A stretch of DNA of 64,000 nt from Corallococcus soli (GCF_014930455.1 NZ_JAAIYO010000004.1:525419-589418); one strand, 5' to 3'; positions 46,994-55,818 are shown, numbered from the stretch's first letter. Numbers and translations: made by a program. Notes: generated by a model from the sequence alone, not told the origin.

Positions 46994-47648
46994 GGGGACC
47001 TCCCACCGGCCGGGCGACGACCAGGCGCTGCATGGCTTCGGTGAACTCCACTCTCGCGTGGTGCAGGCGGCTGCGCACGGTGTTGACCGAGCTTCCCACG
47101 GCCAGGGCGATCTCGTCCGGGCTCATGCCGCACAGCTCGTGGTAGACGAAGACGATTCGCTTCTTGGGCTTGAGCTTCTCCAGCGCCGCCTCCACCAACC
47201 GGGCCGCCTGACGGCGCTCCGCGGCGCGCTCGGGGTCCTCCCCGGGGGCCACCACCTCCGGCGGGTCCGCGAACGCATCCTCCGGCCGGCGCCGCTTCCA
47301 GCGCAGGTGGCTCAGCGCCACGTTGGAACATACCCGGTAGAGGAACGTCCGGAAGCGCGACTCGCCCCGGAAGCCCTTCACCGCCGTGAGCAGCCGCAGG
47401 TACGTCTCCTGGAGCAGGTCCTCCACCTCCACGCGGTTGCCCACCAGATGGCGCAGCGTGCGCGCCGCGTCCTCGCGCGTGGCCTCATAGAGCTGCTCGA
47501 AGGCGGTAAGCTCTCCGGCCTGGACACGACGCACCAGGGCGAGCAGGTGCGCCTCGTCCGTGGGCAGCGGCGCGCGCGCGGTCCCCTCACCCGACCGGGT
47601 CCCGGGTGGGTTCGCGGCTGCCCATGAGCGCGCTCCACGGATGAACAC
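46980..47648 (-). CDS. ECF-type RNA polymerase sigma factor
   Basis: 222 residues from the GTG at 47648, behind GAAGGAG; a longer form from a GTG at 47741 (behind GGAGG) is possible but exceeds the usual ECF length. Sigma-2 region ~40-110 (FEQLYEATREDAARTLRHLV, VEDLLQETYLRLL, FRTFLYRVCSNVALSHL); sigma-4 region ~150-205 (helix-turn-helix IALAVGSSVNTVRSRLHHARVEF, given here as a description of two helices). Its gene overlaps the anti-sigma/FecR gene. Divergent from the Cys-rich lipoprotein, a likely target. Confidence 0.9.
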   Translation of the reverse strand: MFIRGARSWAAANPPGTRSGEGTARAPLPTDEAHLLALVRRVQAGELTAFEQLYEATREDAARTLRHLVGNRVEVEDLLQETYLRLLTAVKGFRGESRFRTFLYRVCSNVALSHLRWKRRRPEDAFADPPEVVAPGEDPERAAERRQAARLVEAALEKLKPKKRIVFVYHELCGMSPDEIALAVGSSVNTVRSRLHHARVEFTEAMQRLVVARPVGGPHGRP

Positions 47649-47781
47649 CTGCGCTTCTCCTTCGAGGGTGGCGAGCGTACGCCGAGCGCGCCCCCCATCC
47701 AGGAACGCCCCCCAGTCTGTGTCGGTGGTCCAGACGTGCACACTGCCTCCGTGCCCCTGGGTCTCCGGTCAGACGAAAAAA

Positions 47782-47803
47782 GATCAAAATAATTTGATCG
47801 ATC
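47782..47803. promoter_or_regulatory. AT-rich palindrome GATCAAA-ATAA-TTTGATC followed by GATCGATC
   Basis: Perfect 7-bp arms (47782-47788 and 47793-47799) with a 4-bp spacer, extended by GATC to 47803. It stands out as AT-rich in a ~70% GC region. It lies between the divergent sigma-factor and lipoprotein genes, ~95 bases before the lipoprotein ATG. Likely an operator or promoter element. Confidence 0.5.
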
Positions 47804-47893
47804 CGACCCCCTCTTGCGTCGAAGCCTCACGAAATCGGATGACCCCCCCGGTGGCCGGTCCGGACCCATCCTATTCCTTTGGAGCCCCCACTC

Positions 47894-49105
47894 ATGAGGA
47901 ACACCTCGCTTCGCGGCACGCTGTTCGTGCCGTTCCTTGCGCTGTTAGGCCTGTTGTCGGGTTGCATCCTCGATACGCGTGGCGACGGGTACTGGCCCGA
48001 CGATGACTACGACTACAACTCCAGCTGCGTGAGCACCTCCGACTGTGGCAGCGACCAGTACTGTCGCGCCGGCAGTTGCTGGGACCTCTCGTCCGACACC
48101 GCGTCCTGCGTGTACTCCAGCGAGTGCCCCGACGCGCAGATGTGCATCAACGGCTGGTGCGCCCAGCCCTGCTACCGCGACTCCGAATGCGGCTCCTCCG
48201 GCCGCTGCCAGGACAACTTCTGCACCCCCAAGCCGGGCGGCTCCAAGCCGGACGCCGGCACGACGGACGGTGGCTCCAAGCCGGACGGCGGCGCCAAGCC
48301 GGATGGCGGCACGACGGACGGCGGCTCCAAGCCGGACGGCGGCTCCAAGCCGGACGCCGGCACGACGGACGGCGGCTCCGCCCCCACCTGCCGGGTCAAT
48401 ACGGACTGCGGCGAGGACCGCTACTGCATCAACAGCATCTGCAAGAAGGGCTGTGACACGGATGCCAAGTGCGGCCCCACGGGCATGTGCGTCCAGGGGC
48501 TGTGCGAGCCGCGCCAGCAGGACCCGAACGCCTGCACCACCCAGGCCCAGTGCCCGGCGAACAAGGACTGCGTGAACGGCCAGTGCCGCGCGCCCTGCAC
48601 CTCCACCACGGAGTGCTCGGCGGACACGAAGTGCGAGATCGGCTACTGCCTGCCCATCCCCCCCGGCGGCGCGTGCCAGGCCAACTGCGAGTGCCCCGCG
48701 GGCCAGGTCTGCAACAGCGGCCAGTGCAAGTCGCCGCAGCCGAACCCGGGCCAGTCGTGCCAGGCCAACTGCGACTGCCCCTCCGGTCAGGTCTGCAACG
48801 GCGGCTATTGCAAGGCGCCCACGCCGGACCCCGGCACGGGCAGCAACCAGTCTTGCACGGTGAACTGCGAGTGCCCGTCCGGTGAGGTCTGCACCAGCGG
48901 CAAGTGCAAGCTGCCCGCGCCGCAGCCGTCGCCCGACGCGGGCACGTCCGGCTCCGTGTGCCGCGCCAACTGCGAGTGCCCCGCCGGCCAGGCCTGCTCC
49001 AGCGGTCAGTGCAAGCCCGTCAACAACGGCTCCGGCAACGCCTGCCAGGCCAACTGCGAGTGCCCGTCCGGCGAGCGCTGCCAGGACAACGTCTGCTGGC
49101 TGTAG
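47894..49105 (+). CDS. Cysteine-rich repeat lipoprotein
   Basis: 403 residues from the ATG at 47894 (GGAG 9 bases upstream). A lipoprotein signal peptide ends LLSGC (Cys ~20). About 38 further cysteines occur in disulfide-rich units: an N-terminal set spaced like DCGSDQYCRAGSC, and four to five C-terminal copies of CxxNCxCPxGxxCxxGxCK (~250-400). A low-complexity GGSKPDAGTTDGGSKPDGG-type linker (~115-165) separates them. The units resemble EB/Dickkopf-like or myxobacterial trypsin-inhibitor-like surface modules. Divergent from the ECF sigma gene. Probably an outer-surface adhesin or structural protein (inference). Confidence 0.85.
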   Translation: MRNTSLRGTLFVPFLALLGLLSGCILDTRGDGYWPDDDYDYNSSCVSTSDCGSDQYCRAGSCWDLSSDTASCVYSSECPDAQMCINGWCAQPCYRDSECGSSGRCQDNFCTPKPGGSKPDAGTTDGGSKPDGGAKPDGGTTDGGSKPDGGSKPDAGTTDGGSAPTCRVNTDCGEDRYCINSICKKGCDTDAKCGPTGMCVQGLCEPRQQDPNACTTQAQCPANKDCVNGQCRAPCTSTTECSADTKCEIGYCLPIPPGGACQANCECPAGQVCNSGQCKSPQPNPGQSCQANCDCPSGQVCNGGYCKAPTPDPGTGSNQSCTVNCECPSGEVCTSGKCKLPAPQPSPDAGTSGSVCRANCECPAGQACSSGQCKPVNNGSGNACQANCECPSGERCQDNVCWL

Positions 49106-49128
49106 TCACCGCCAGCAGGTGACGGCCT

Positions 49129-50130
49129 TCATCGCGAGGGGGCCACCATGCGCCAGCATCGGTGGATTTCCTTGCGGTGGAAGTCCTCGGGGATGGAGCG
49201 GGGGGTGAGCTCCTCCACCTGCTCCAGGCCCCGGGTCGCGGAGTCCTTCAGTTCGAAGCCCAGGTAGTTCGTGGAGAAGTACAGGACACCTCCGGGCGAC
49301 AAGAGCGCCTGGAGGTGTTCGAGCATCCGGACGTGGTCGCGCTGCACGTCGAAGTTCCCCGACATCTTCTTCGACGTGGAGAACGACGGCGGGTCGCAGA
49401 CGATGATGTCATACCGGTCCTCCCCGTGCCGCGCCTGGTCCTCCAGCCACGCCTTCGCGTCCGCGCGGATGAGCACGTGGCGCGGGTCCGCCAGGCCGTT
49501 GAGCACCAGGTTGTCCTCCGCCCAGTCCAGGTACGTGTTGGACAGGTCCACGCTCACGCTGCCCGCCGCGCCGCCCGCCGCCGCGTACACCGTGAACGCG
49601 CCCGTGTACGCGAAGAGGTTGAGGAACTGCTTGCCCCTGGCCTCCGTGCGCACGCGCGCGCGGGTGTTGCGGTGGTCCATGAAGAGGCCGGTGTCCAGGT
49701 AGTCGCCCAGGTTCACCCAGAACTTCAGCCCCTGCTCCTCCACCACCAGCCGCTCGCTGCCCTGGCCCACGCGGCCGTACTGCGAGCGGCCCCAGGGCTG
49801 GGGCGTGTGCGTCTTCACGGACGTCTTCTCCGCGGGCACGCCCAGCACGGCGGTGACGGCGGCGAGCACCTCCGCGCGCTCCGACTCCGTGCTGGCGCCC
49901 TTCGCGTGGGCCTTGCGGCGCGGGTACTCCACGACGTGCGCGTGGTCGCCGTAGAGGTCCACCGCGTAGGAGTACTCCGGGATGTCCCGGTCATAGACGC
50001 GAAAGGCGGTGAGCCCCTGCGCGCGGGCCCACTTGCGCAGGCGCTTCGCGTTCTTGCGCAGGCGGTTCTCGAACATGCTCGTGCCCGCTGGCGCCGTGCC
50101 CTGCGTGTCCTCTTTGCCTTCGTCCGCCAT
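49129..50130 (-). CDS. rlmK: RlmK-like 23S rRNA (guanine-N7) methyltransferase
   Basis: 333 residues matching the C-terminal half of the fused E. coli RlmKL. The RlmK start is clear: FENRLRKNAKRLRKWARAQG (~20-39) and YDRDIPEYSYAVDLYGDH (~46-63). The methyltransferase core has GDYLDTGLFMDHRNTR, the SAM loop FLNLFAYTGAFTVYAA and IVCDPPSFSTSKKM. A long acidic N-terminus precedes it. The family makes m7G2069 in 23S rRNA. Here it stands alone, without the RlmL part. It is convergent with the Cys-rich lipoprotein gene. Confidence 0.85.
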   Translation of the reverse strand: MADEGKEDTQGTAPAGTSMFENRLRKNAKRLRKWARAQGLTAFRVYDRDIPEYSYAVDLYGDHAHVVEYPRRKAHAKGASTESERAEVLAAVTAVLGVPAEKTSVKTHTPQPWGRSQYGRVGQGSERLVVEEQGLKFWVNLGDYLDTGLFMDHRNTRARVRTEARGKQFLNLFAYTGAFTVYAAAGGAAGSVSVDLSNTYLDWAEDNLVLNGLADPRHVLIRADAKAWLEDQARHGEDRYDIIVCDPPSFSTSKKMSGNFDVQRDHVRMLEHLQALLSPGGVLYFSTNYLGFELKDSATRGLEQVEELTPRSIPEDFHRKEIHRCWRMVAPSR

Positions 50131-50212
50131 GCCCGTCGGTCCTTCCTGTTTCGCACCCGCGCGCGCCCCTCATATTGCAGCCCGGACGCGGGGCGGGGGA
50201 AAACCCGGGGCC

Positions 50213-50974
50213 ATGAGCGTGCGCGTCGAGAAGAGCGGCCCCGTCACCACCGTCATCCTCCACCGCCCGGAGGTGCGCAACGCGGTGGACCGCGACACGG
50301 CCGCTGCGTTGGCGGACGCCTTCCGCGCCTTCGACGCGGACCCGGACGCGCGCGTGGGCGTGCTCTTCGGCGACGCGGGCACCTTCTGCGCGGGCGCGGA
50401 CCTGAAGGCCCTGTCCGAGGGGCGCCTGTCGCGCCTGGAGCCGGAAGGGGATGCGCCCATGGGCCCCTCGCGCCTGCTGCTGTCCAAGCCCGTGGTGGCG
50501 GCCATCTCCGGCCACGCGGTGGCGGGCGGGCTGGAGCTGGCCCTGTGGTGCGACCTGCGCGTGGCGGAGGAGGACGCGGTGCTGGGCGTCTTCTGCCGCC
50601 GCTGGGGCGTGCCGCTCATCGACGGGGGCACCGTGCGCCTGCCCCGGCTGATTGGCCTGTCCCGGGCGCTGGACCTCATCCTCACCGGCCGCCCCGTGCC
50701 CGCCCCCGAGGCGCTGGGCATGGGCCTGGTCAACCGCGTGGTGCCGAAGGGCGAGGCCCGCAAGGCCGCGGAGGCCCTGGCGCACCAACTGGCCGCCTTC
50801 CCCCAGGCGTGCATGAACGCGGACCGGACCTCCGCCTACACGCAGGACGGGCTGGGGCTGGAAGACGCATTGCGCCAGGAGTTCCGGGAGGGGGTGAAGG
50901 TGGTCCAGGCGGAGTCCCTGTCCGGGGCCGCGCGCTTCGCCGGGGGGGCGGGCCGGCACGGCCGGTTCGAGTAG
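50213..50974 (+). CDS. Enoyl-CoA hydratase/isomerase family protein
   Basis: 253 residues from the ATG at 50213. Crotonase-fold hallmarks: HRPEVRNAVDRDTAAAL (~16-32), oxyanion-hole segments GTFCAGADLKAL (~59-70) and GHAVAGGLELALWCDLRVAE (~101-120), and the CRRWGVPLIDGGTVRLPRLIG block (~128-148). A catalytic Glu at the hydratase position is not obvious, so the reaction is uncertain. Not adjacent to other fatty-acid genes except the unrelated cystathionine gamma-lyase downstream. A second member of this family lies at 19161. Confidence 0.85.
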   Translation: MSVRVEKSGPVTTVILHRPEVRNAVDRDTAAALADAFRAFDADPDARVGVLFGDAGTFCAGADLKALSEGRLSRLEPEGDAPMGPSRLLLSKPVVAAISGHAVAGGLELALWCDLRVAEEDAVLGVFCRRWGVPLIDGGTVRLPRLIGLSRALDLILTGRPVPAPEALGMGLVNRVVPKGEARKAAEALAHQLAAFPQACMNADRTSAYTQDGLGLEDALRQEFREGVKVVQAESLSGAARFAGGAGRHGRFE

Positions 50975-51033
50975 CACCCGAAGACAGCCCGGGAGCGCTG
51001 CGCGGGCGTTGGGACTGTGTTAGTTCGCGGGCC

Positions 51034-52179
51034 ATGCGCTTCGACACGCTCGCCATCCATGCCGGCCAGGAGCCGGACCCCACCACGGGCGCCATCATGA
51101 CGCCCGTCTACCTGACCTCCACCTACGTCCAGGACGGGCCGGGGGAGCACAAGGGCTACGAGTACAGCCGCACGCAGAACCCCACGCGCAAGGCGCTGCA
51201 GGACTGCCTGGCCGCGCTGGAGGGCGCGAAGTACGGCGCCGCGTTCGCGTCCGGCCTCGCCGGCACGGACATGCTGATGCACATGCTGGAGGTCGGTGAC
51301 CACGTCATCGTCTCCGACGACGTGTACGGCGGCACCTTCCGCCTCTTCGACAAGGTGTGGAAGCGCGCGGGCATCTCGTACTCCTTCGTGGACCTCTCCA
51401 AGCCGGAGAACTTCGAAGCGGCCATCACCCCCAAGACGAAGATGGTCTGGGTGGAGACGCCGACGAACCCGATGCTCAAGCTCATCGACCTGGGCCGCAT
51501 CGCGGAGATCGCCAAGAAGCGCGGCATCCTGTCCGTCGCGGACAACACGTTCATGACGCCGTACTTCCAGAAGCCGCTGGCGCTGGGCTTCGACGTCGTC
51601 GCGCACTCCACGACGAAGTACCTCAACGGCCACAGCGACGTGGTGGGCGGCTTCGTGTGCACCAGCCGCGACGACGTCGCGGAGCGGATGTACTTCCTGC
51701 AGAACGCCGTGGGCGGCGTGTCCGGCGCCTTCGACAGCTTCCTGGTGCTGCGCGGCGTGAAGACGCTGCACGTGCGCATGGACCGCCACGCGCACAACGC
51801 GATGAAGGTCGCCCAGTACCTGACCACGCACAAGCAGGTGAAGAAGGTCACCTACCCGGGCCTGGAGACGCACCCGCAGCACGCCCTGGCCCGCCAGCAG
51901 ATGACCGGCTTCGGCGGCATGCTGACGTTCGACATCCACGGCGGCCTGGAGGCGGCGCGCACCTTCCTCAAGACGGTGAAGGTCTTCGCCTGCGCCGAGT
52001 CCCTGGGCGGCGTCGAGTCCCTCATCGAGCACCCCGCCATCATGACCCACGCCTCCGTCCCCCAGGAGACGCGGGAGAAGCTGGGCATCTCCGACGGCTT
52101 CATCCGCCTGTCCGTGGGCATCGAGGACTCGCAGGACCTCATCGACGACCTGGCGCAGGCGCTCGAGCGGGCGAAGTAG
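51034..52179 (+). CDS. Cystathionine gamma-lyase/synthase family PLP enzyme
   Basis: 381 residues. PLP-binding Lys in VAHSTTKYLNGHSDVVGG (~195-205), the YEYSRTQNPT segment, and VETPTNPMLKLIDLG (~144-158) mark the Cys/Met metabolism PLP family. A cystathionine beta-synthase gene lies ~4 kb away on the other strand, which favours the reverse direction (cystathionine to cysteine) over gamma-synthase. Confirmation would need substrate data. It is followed by a long hairpin. Confidence 0.88.
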   Translation: MRFDTLAIHAGQEPDPTTGAIMTPVYLTSTYVQDGPGEHKGYEYSRTQNPTRKALQDCLAALEGAKYGAAFASGLAGTDMLMHMLEVGDHVIVSDDVYGGTFRLFDKVWKRAGISYSFVDLSKPENFEAAITPKTKMVWVETPTNPMLKLIDLGRIAEIAKKRGILSVADNTFMTPYFQKPLALGFDVVAHSTTKYLNGHSDVVGGFVCTSRDDVAERMYFLQNAVGGVSGAFDSFLVLRGVKTLHVRMDRHAHNAMKVAQYLTTHKQVKKVTYPGLETHPQHALARQQMTGFGGMLTFDIHGGLEAARTFLKTVKVFACAESLGGVESLIEHPAIMTHASVPQETREKLGISDGFIRLSVGIEDSQDLIDDLAQALERAK

Positions 52180-52206
52180 CCCCCGGTCGCCTCGCTGCTG
52201 GAACAG

Positions 52207-52251
52207 GAAGGGCCTTCACGCTCCCCCACACCGGGCGCGTGGAGGCCCTTC
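52207..52251 (+). terminator. Long hairpin after the cystathionine gamma-lyase gene
   Basis: GAAGGGCCTTCACGC pairs with GCGTGGAGGCCCTTC (15 bp, one G-T wobble) around a C-rich loop, 27 bases after the stop codon. No T-tract follows, so termination could be weak. Confidence 0.6.
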
Positions 52252-52358
52252 GCCGTTTCCAGACCTGGAGCGCGGCCCGCGCCTGCCTCCCCTCCAGGCT
52301 GCCTGGATGCCCTCCAGGGCGGGGGGAATGTTGATTGGAGCACAACGTTTCCGGCGCG

Positions 52359-54203
52359 ATGCGCAATCGACTGCTTGTCTCCACCGGCCTCCTGGGCGCG
52401 TGGCTCGTGACTGGCTGCGAGTCCCCGCCTGTTCCCACCGACTCCGACTTCCCCCCCGTCGCACTTCCTTCACCGGAAGCGCAGGGGGATGAGTCCTTTC
52501 TCTCCGCCGCGAACTGCAACCAGCTCGCGACGAAGGCCGTGACGGCCAGCGGTGACGACGGCAACGTCGCCGCGAACACGCAGGACGACAACCTGGGCAC
52601 GCGCTGGAGCGCGCAGGGGCAGGGCGTCTGGCTCCAGATGGACCTGGGCTCCGTGCAGTCGCTCACGGGCACCACCATCGCGTGGCACCGGGGCAACGAG
52701 CGGCAGAACCACTTCGTCATCGCCACCTCCACGGACGGCGCCACCTTCACGCAGGCGTACGCGGGCGACAGCGCCCTCACCGCGTCCGCGCAGACGACGT
52801 CCTTCTCCGCCCGGAGCGCGCGCTACGTGCGCATCACGGTCAACGGCAACACGGTGAACGACTGGAACTCCATCGCGGAGACCCGGGCGTGCGCGGCGGC
52901 CGCGCCCCCGTCCTCGTCAGACGCCGGCCCCGCGCTGCCCCGGCTGCCGTACCTGCAGAGCGTGAAGCAGACCTCCGCCATCGTGGCCTTCCGCACCGCC
53001 AGCACCTGCACGCCCACCGTGCGCTACGGCGAGGGCACCAGCCTCACGAGCACCGTCAGCGCGGGCGTGTCGGGCACGCGCCACGCGGTGAAGCTGTCCG
53101 GCCTGTCCGCGGGCCGCACCTACGGCTACGTGGTGTCCGCGTGCGGCAGCACCACCGGCCTGCGCACCTTCCAGACCGCGCCCACGTCCTTGGCGACGAA
53201 GGTGCGCTTCACCGCGATGGGGGACTTCGGCACGGGCGGCAGCTTCCAGAGGAAGGTGATGGCGGTGATGGCCACGCCCGCGTGGCGCTCGGAGCTGCTG
53301 CTGGCGCTGGGCGACAACGCCTATCCGGATGGCACGGACGCGGAGTTCCAGGCGCACCTGTTCACGCCCATGGCCCCGCTGCTGCGCGAGGTGCCCATGT
53401 TCGCCACGCCCGGCAACCACGAGTACGTGACGAACCAGGCGCAGCCCTACCTGGACAACCTCTACCTGCCGGCCAACAACCCGGCGGGCACGGAGCGCTA
53501 CTACTCGTTCGACTGGGGCCCGGTGCACTTCATCTCCCTGGACTCCAACTGCGCGGTGGGCCTGGCGTCCGCGGACCGGTGCACGCTCTCGGCGCAGAAG
53601 GCGTGGGCGGAGGCGGACCTGGCCGCGAACACGCGCCCGTGGACGGTGGCCTTCTTCCACCACCCGTCGTGGTCCAGCGGCGAGCACGGCTCGCAGCTCA
53701 CCATGCGCCGCCAGTTCGGCCCCCTGTTCGAGAAGTACGGCGTGGACCTGGTGCTCACCGGCCATGACCACAACTACGAGCGCAGCAAGCCCATGTTCGG
53801 AGACAACCTGGCGTCCGGAAGCCAGCGCGGCATCCCGTACCTCGTGGTGGGCAGCGGCGGCGCGACGCTGCGCTCCTTCCCCAGCAGCCAGCCCGCGTGG
53901 ACCGCGCTGCGCGACAACCAGTCCTATGGCTTCCTGGACGTGATGGTGGATGGCGGCACGCTGACGGCGCGGCTCATCACCTCCACCAACACCGTGCGCG
54001 ACACGCTCACCCTGAGGAAGACGCTGGTCAAGAGCGCGGCCCGGGCAGCGAGCAGCGCGGCGGCGGAAGCGGCGGCGGAGGAGGCCCAGGACACGCCCCC
54101 GGCCCCGACGGATGACCGCGCGGAGCCGCGCCTGCTCCGGCCGGTGCCTCCCGCGGACACGCTCGAGTCCGTGGCGGACCCCGAGGAGCCGCTTCCGCAG
54201 TAG
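52359..54203 (+). CDS. Metallophosphoesterase lipoprotein with F5/8 discoidin-like domain
   Basis: 614 residues from the ATG at 52359. Lipoprotein signal ends LVTGC (Cys ~19). An F5/8 type C-like domain spans ~45-178 (DDNLGTRWSAQGQGVWLQMDLG, then RYVRITVNGN). A fibronectin/purple-phosphatase N-domain (~195-280) precedes a metallophosphoesterase domain (~285-500): GDFGTGG, LALGDNAYPDGTD, FATPGNHEYV, HHPSW and LTGHDHNYERS supply the metal ligands. The C-terminus is a Pro/Ala/Glu-rich tail. A purple-acid-phosphatase-like enzyme tethered at the outer membrane and bound to a carbohydrate surface is likely. Confidence 0.88.
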   Translation: MRNRLLVSTGLLGAWLVTGCESPPVPTDSDFPPVALPSPEAQGDESFLSAANCNQLATKAVTASGDDGNVAANTQDDNLGTRWSAQGQGVWLQMDLGSVQSLTGTTIAWHRGNERQNHFVIATSTDGATFTQAYAGDSALTASAQTTSFSARSARYVRITVNGNTVNDWNSIAETRACAAAAPPSSSDAGPALPRLPYLQSVKQTSAIVAFRTASTCTPTVRYGEGTSLTSTVSAGVSGTRHAVKLSGLSAGRTYGYVVSACGSTTGLRTFQTAPTSLATKVRFTAMGDFGTGGSFQRKVMAVMATPAWRSELLLALGDNAYPDGTDAEFQAHLFTPMAPLLREVPMFATPGNHEYVTNQAQPYLDNLYLPANNPAGTERYYSFDWGPVHFISLDSNCAVGLASADRCTLSAQKAWAEADLAANTRPWTVAFFHHPSWSSGEHGSQLTMRRQFGPLFEKYGVDLVLTGHDHNYERSKPMFGDNLASGSQRGIPYLVVGSGGATLRSFPSSQPAWTALRDNQSYGFLDVMVDGGTLTARLITSTNTVRDTLTLRKTLVKSAARAASSAAAEAAAEEAQDTPPAPTDDRAEPRLLRPVPPADTLESVADPEEPLPQ

Positions 54204-54210
54204 CCGGAAG

Positions 54211-54270
54211 GGCCCGCCGGAAGGTAGGGAGGGGCGGACACCGTTCCACCTCTTCCATCGCCGGCGGGCC
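54211..54270 (+). terminator. Wide-loop inverted repeat GGCCCGCCGG...CCGGCGGGCC
   Basis: Perfect 10-bp arms (54211-54220 and 54261-54270) with a 40-base loop, between the phosphoesterase stop and the MaoC start. Flanking GGAAG/CTTCC extends the pairing. No T-run follows; could be a leader or end-of-transcript structure. Confidence 0.35.
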
Positions 54271-54290
54271 GGCACCTTCCGAGGGACACC

Positions 54291-54740
54291 ATGCGCTACT
54301 TCGACGACTTCCCCATCGGTGAGATTCTGGAGTTGGGGCCGTACGGGGTGACGCGCGAGGAGATCCTCGCGTTCGCGAACCAGTTCGACCCCCAGCCCTT
54401 CCACGTCGACGAGGTGGCCGCCGGCCAGAGCATCTACGGCGGCATCATCGCCAGCGGCTGGCACACCGCCTCCATCTGCCACAAGCTGCTCGTGCAGGGC
54501 CTGCTGTCGACGTCCGCCAGCATGGGCTCCCCGGGCCTGGATGAGCTGCGCTGGAAGAAGCCGGTGCGCCCGGGCGACACCCTCAAGGTGCGCGTCGAGA
54601 CGCTGGAGACCCGCCCCTCCACGAGCAAGCCGGACCGGGGCGCCATCAAGTTCCGCTTCGAGGTCGTCAACCAGCACGGCGACGTGGTGATGACCGAAAT
54701 CGCCAACGCCCTCTTCGCCCGCCGTCCGCCGGCTCCGTAG
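54291..54740 (+). CDS. MaoC-like acyl-CoA dehydratase
   Basis: 149 residues with the hot-dog fold. The hydratase-2 motif is visible as [20 protein letters not shown] (~25-44; catalytic Asp and His) and the [12 protein letters not shown] helix (~51-62). Family length and lack of a signal peptide suit a cytoplasmic (R)-specific enoyl-CoA hydratase. It could feed acyl-CoA metabolism with the crotonase proteins nearby, but no operon link is seen. Confidence 0.85.
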   Translation: MRYFDDFPIGEILELGPYGVTREEILAFANQFDPQPFHVDEVAAGQSIYGGIIASGWHTASICHKLLVQGLLSTSASMGSPGLDELRWKKPVRPGDTLKVRVETLETRPSTSKPDRGAIKFRFEVVNQHGDVVMTEIANALFARRPPAP

Positions 54741-54806
54741 CAAAACCCGGACACTTTGAGTTCCAGGGGCAACCTGGGCTAGCAATAGCCCCCCAAGGAG
54801 ATGCCC

Positions 54807-55268
54807 ATGTCCGACAAGAACGAAGTGGTGCCGCCTCCGGCGCCGAGCCGCCTGAAGCGTCCCGTGGAAGTGGTGCGCGCGGAGCTGCTGGCCGACGCGG
54901 ACGTGAAGCAGCAGGCGGAGCTGCTCAAGCTGCCCGTGGAGGCGTACGTGGAGAAGATCCTCGACTACGCCATCCACCCGGACAAGCCGCCGCAGCTCCA
55001 GATCGTCCCCGACGAGGAGCTGAAGGCGCGCGACCCGAAGATCGCCACGGTGGCGGAGATTGAAACCCACCTGCAGAAGATCATCGACGGGGAGATCGTC
55101 ATCAGCCCCGCCCAGCAGCGCGACGGCTTCAGCAGCGACAAGAGCCATGATCAGCGCTACAGCGCCGCGCTCGGCACGGCGCCCAAGCCCGGCGAGCCCG
55201 TGACCCCGAAGAAGCCCGGCCCCCCCGCCGACCCGGCCGTCACCAAGAAGGGTCCCATCCGGGGCTGA
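54807..55268 (+). CDS. Hypothetical protein, unrecognised
   Basis: 153 residues. The ATG at 54807 is preferred because AAGGAG lies 6 bases upstream; the ATG at 54801 is too close to it. The sequence is acidic in the middle and helical, with a Pro-rich start and a Pro/Lys-rich end (PKKPGPPADPAVTKKGPIRG). No signal peptide or membrane segment. I cannot assign a family. Confidence 0.6.
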   Translation: MSDKNEVVPPPAPSRLKRPVEVVRAELLADADVKQQAELLKLPVEAYVEKILDYAIHPDKPPQLQIVPDEELKARDPKIATVAEIETHLQKIIDGEIVISPAQQRDGFSSDKSHDQRYSAALGTAPKPGEPVTPKKPGPPADPAVTKKGPIRG

Positions 55269-55280
55269 GTCGCGCAACCG

Positions 55281-55327
55281 CCTGGAACTCCAGGGGTTTC
55301 CCCGGAAGAATCCTGATAATTCCAGGA
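55281..55327. promoter_or_regulatory. Short palindromes CCTGGA-AC-TCCAGG and TCCTG...CAGGA
   Basis: A 14-bp near-contiguous palindrome (55281-55294) and a looser pair (55311-55327) sit in the 148-base gap before the small hydrophobic-protein gene. The segment is less GC-rich than its surroundings. Candidate promoter/operator only. Confidence 0.3.
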
Positions 55328-55416
55328 CCGGCAACTAATCGCCTCCGGCGCCGAGAATCCTTCAACGTCTCACTTCGAGGGCCGCCTGGCGGTCCTCCCA
55401 GAAAAGGATCACGACC

Positions 55417-55815
55417 ATGGGTGGCATCGGCAAGGCGCTCGGCAAGGTGATGGACATCGTCAAGCCGTTCGTGACGATGGTGAATCCGCTGCTCGGCGCG
55501 GCGATGGGCTTCGCCAGCGGCCTGATGCAGGGCAAGAACCCCATCCAGTCGCTGCTGGGCGCGGCCACCGACCTCATCCCGGGCGGAGGCGTGTTCAAGA
55601 ACGCGCTCAGTACCTTCGCCAACTCCGGCCTGATGGACGGAGCGGGCGGCAACAGCCTGCTGTCCGGCGCGCTGAACCTGGCGTCCGGCAAGAGCAAGGT
55701 CACGGACGTCATCGGCGACCTGTTCAAGGCGAACAAGAAGAACCCGCTCACGGAGCTGGGCACCAGCAACGCCGCCGAGCTGGCCGCGCAGCGCATGTCC
55801 ACGCTCGTCGCCTAG
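55417..55815 (+). CDS. Small Gly/Ala-rich hydrophobic protein, unrecognised
   Basis: 132 residues with a GGIGKALGK start, followed by amphipathic and hydrophobic stretches (FVTMVNPLLGAAMGFASGLM at ~19-38) and helices ending MSTLVA. No cleavable signal is certain. A ribosome site (GGATCACGACC is weak; AAAAGGATC lies 10 bases before ATG) supports the start. The composition recalls phage internal-virion or tail proteins and channel-like peptides. The next gene follows after 3 bases. Confidence 0.6.
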   Translation: MGGIGKALGKVMDIVKPFVTMVNPLLGAAMGFASGLMQGKNPIQSLLGAATDLIPGGGVFKNALSTFANSGLMDGAGGNSLLSGALNLASGKSKVTDVIGDLFKANKKNPLTELGTSNAAELAAQRMSTLVA

Positions 55816-55818
55816 TCC

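Noticed and set aside
48234..48382. Short tandem repeat as a CRISPR or mobile element
   Set aside because: It is an in-frame coding spacer of the Cys-rich lipoprotein.
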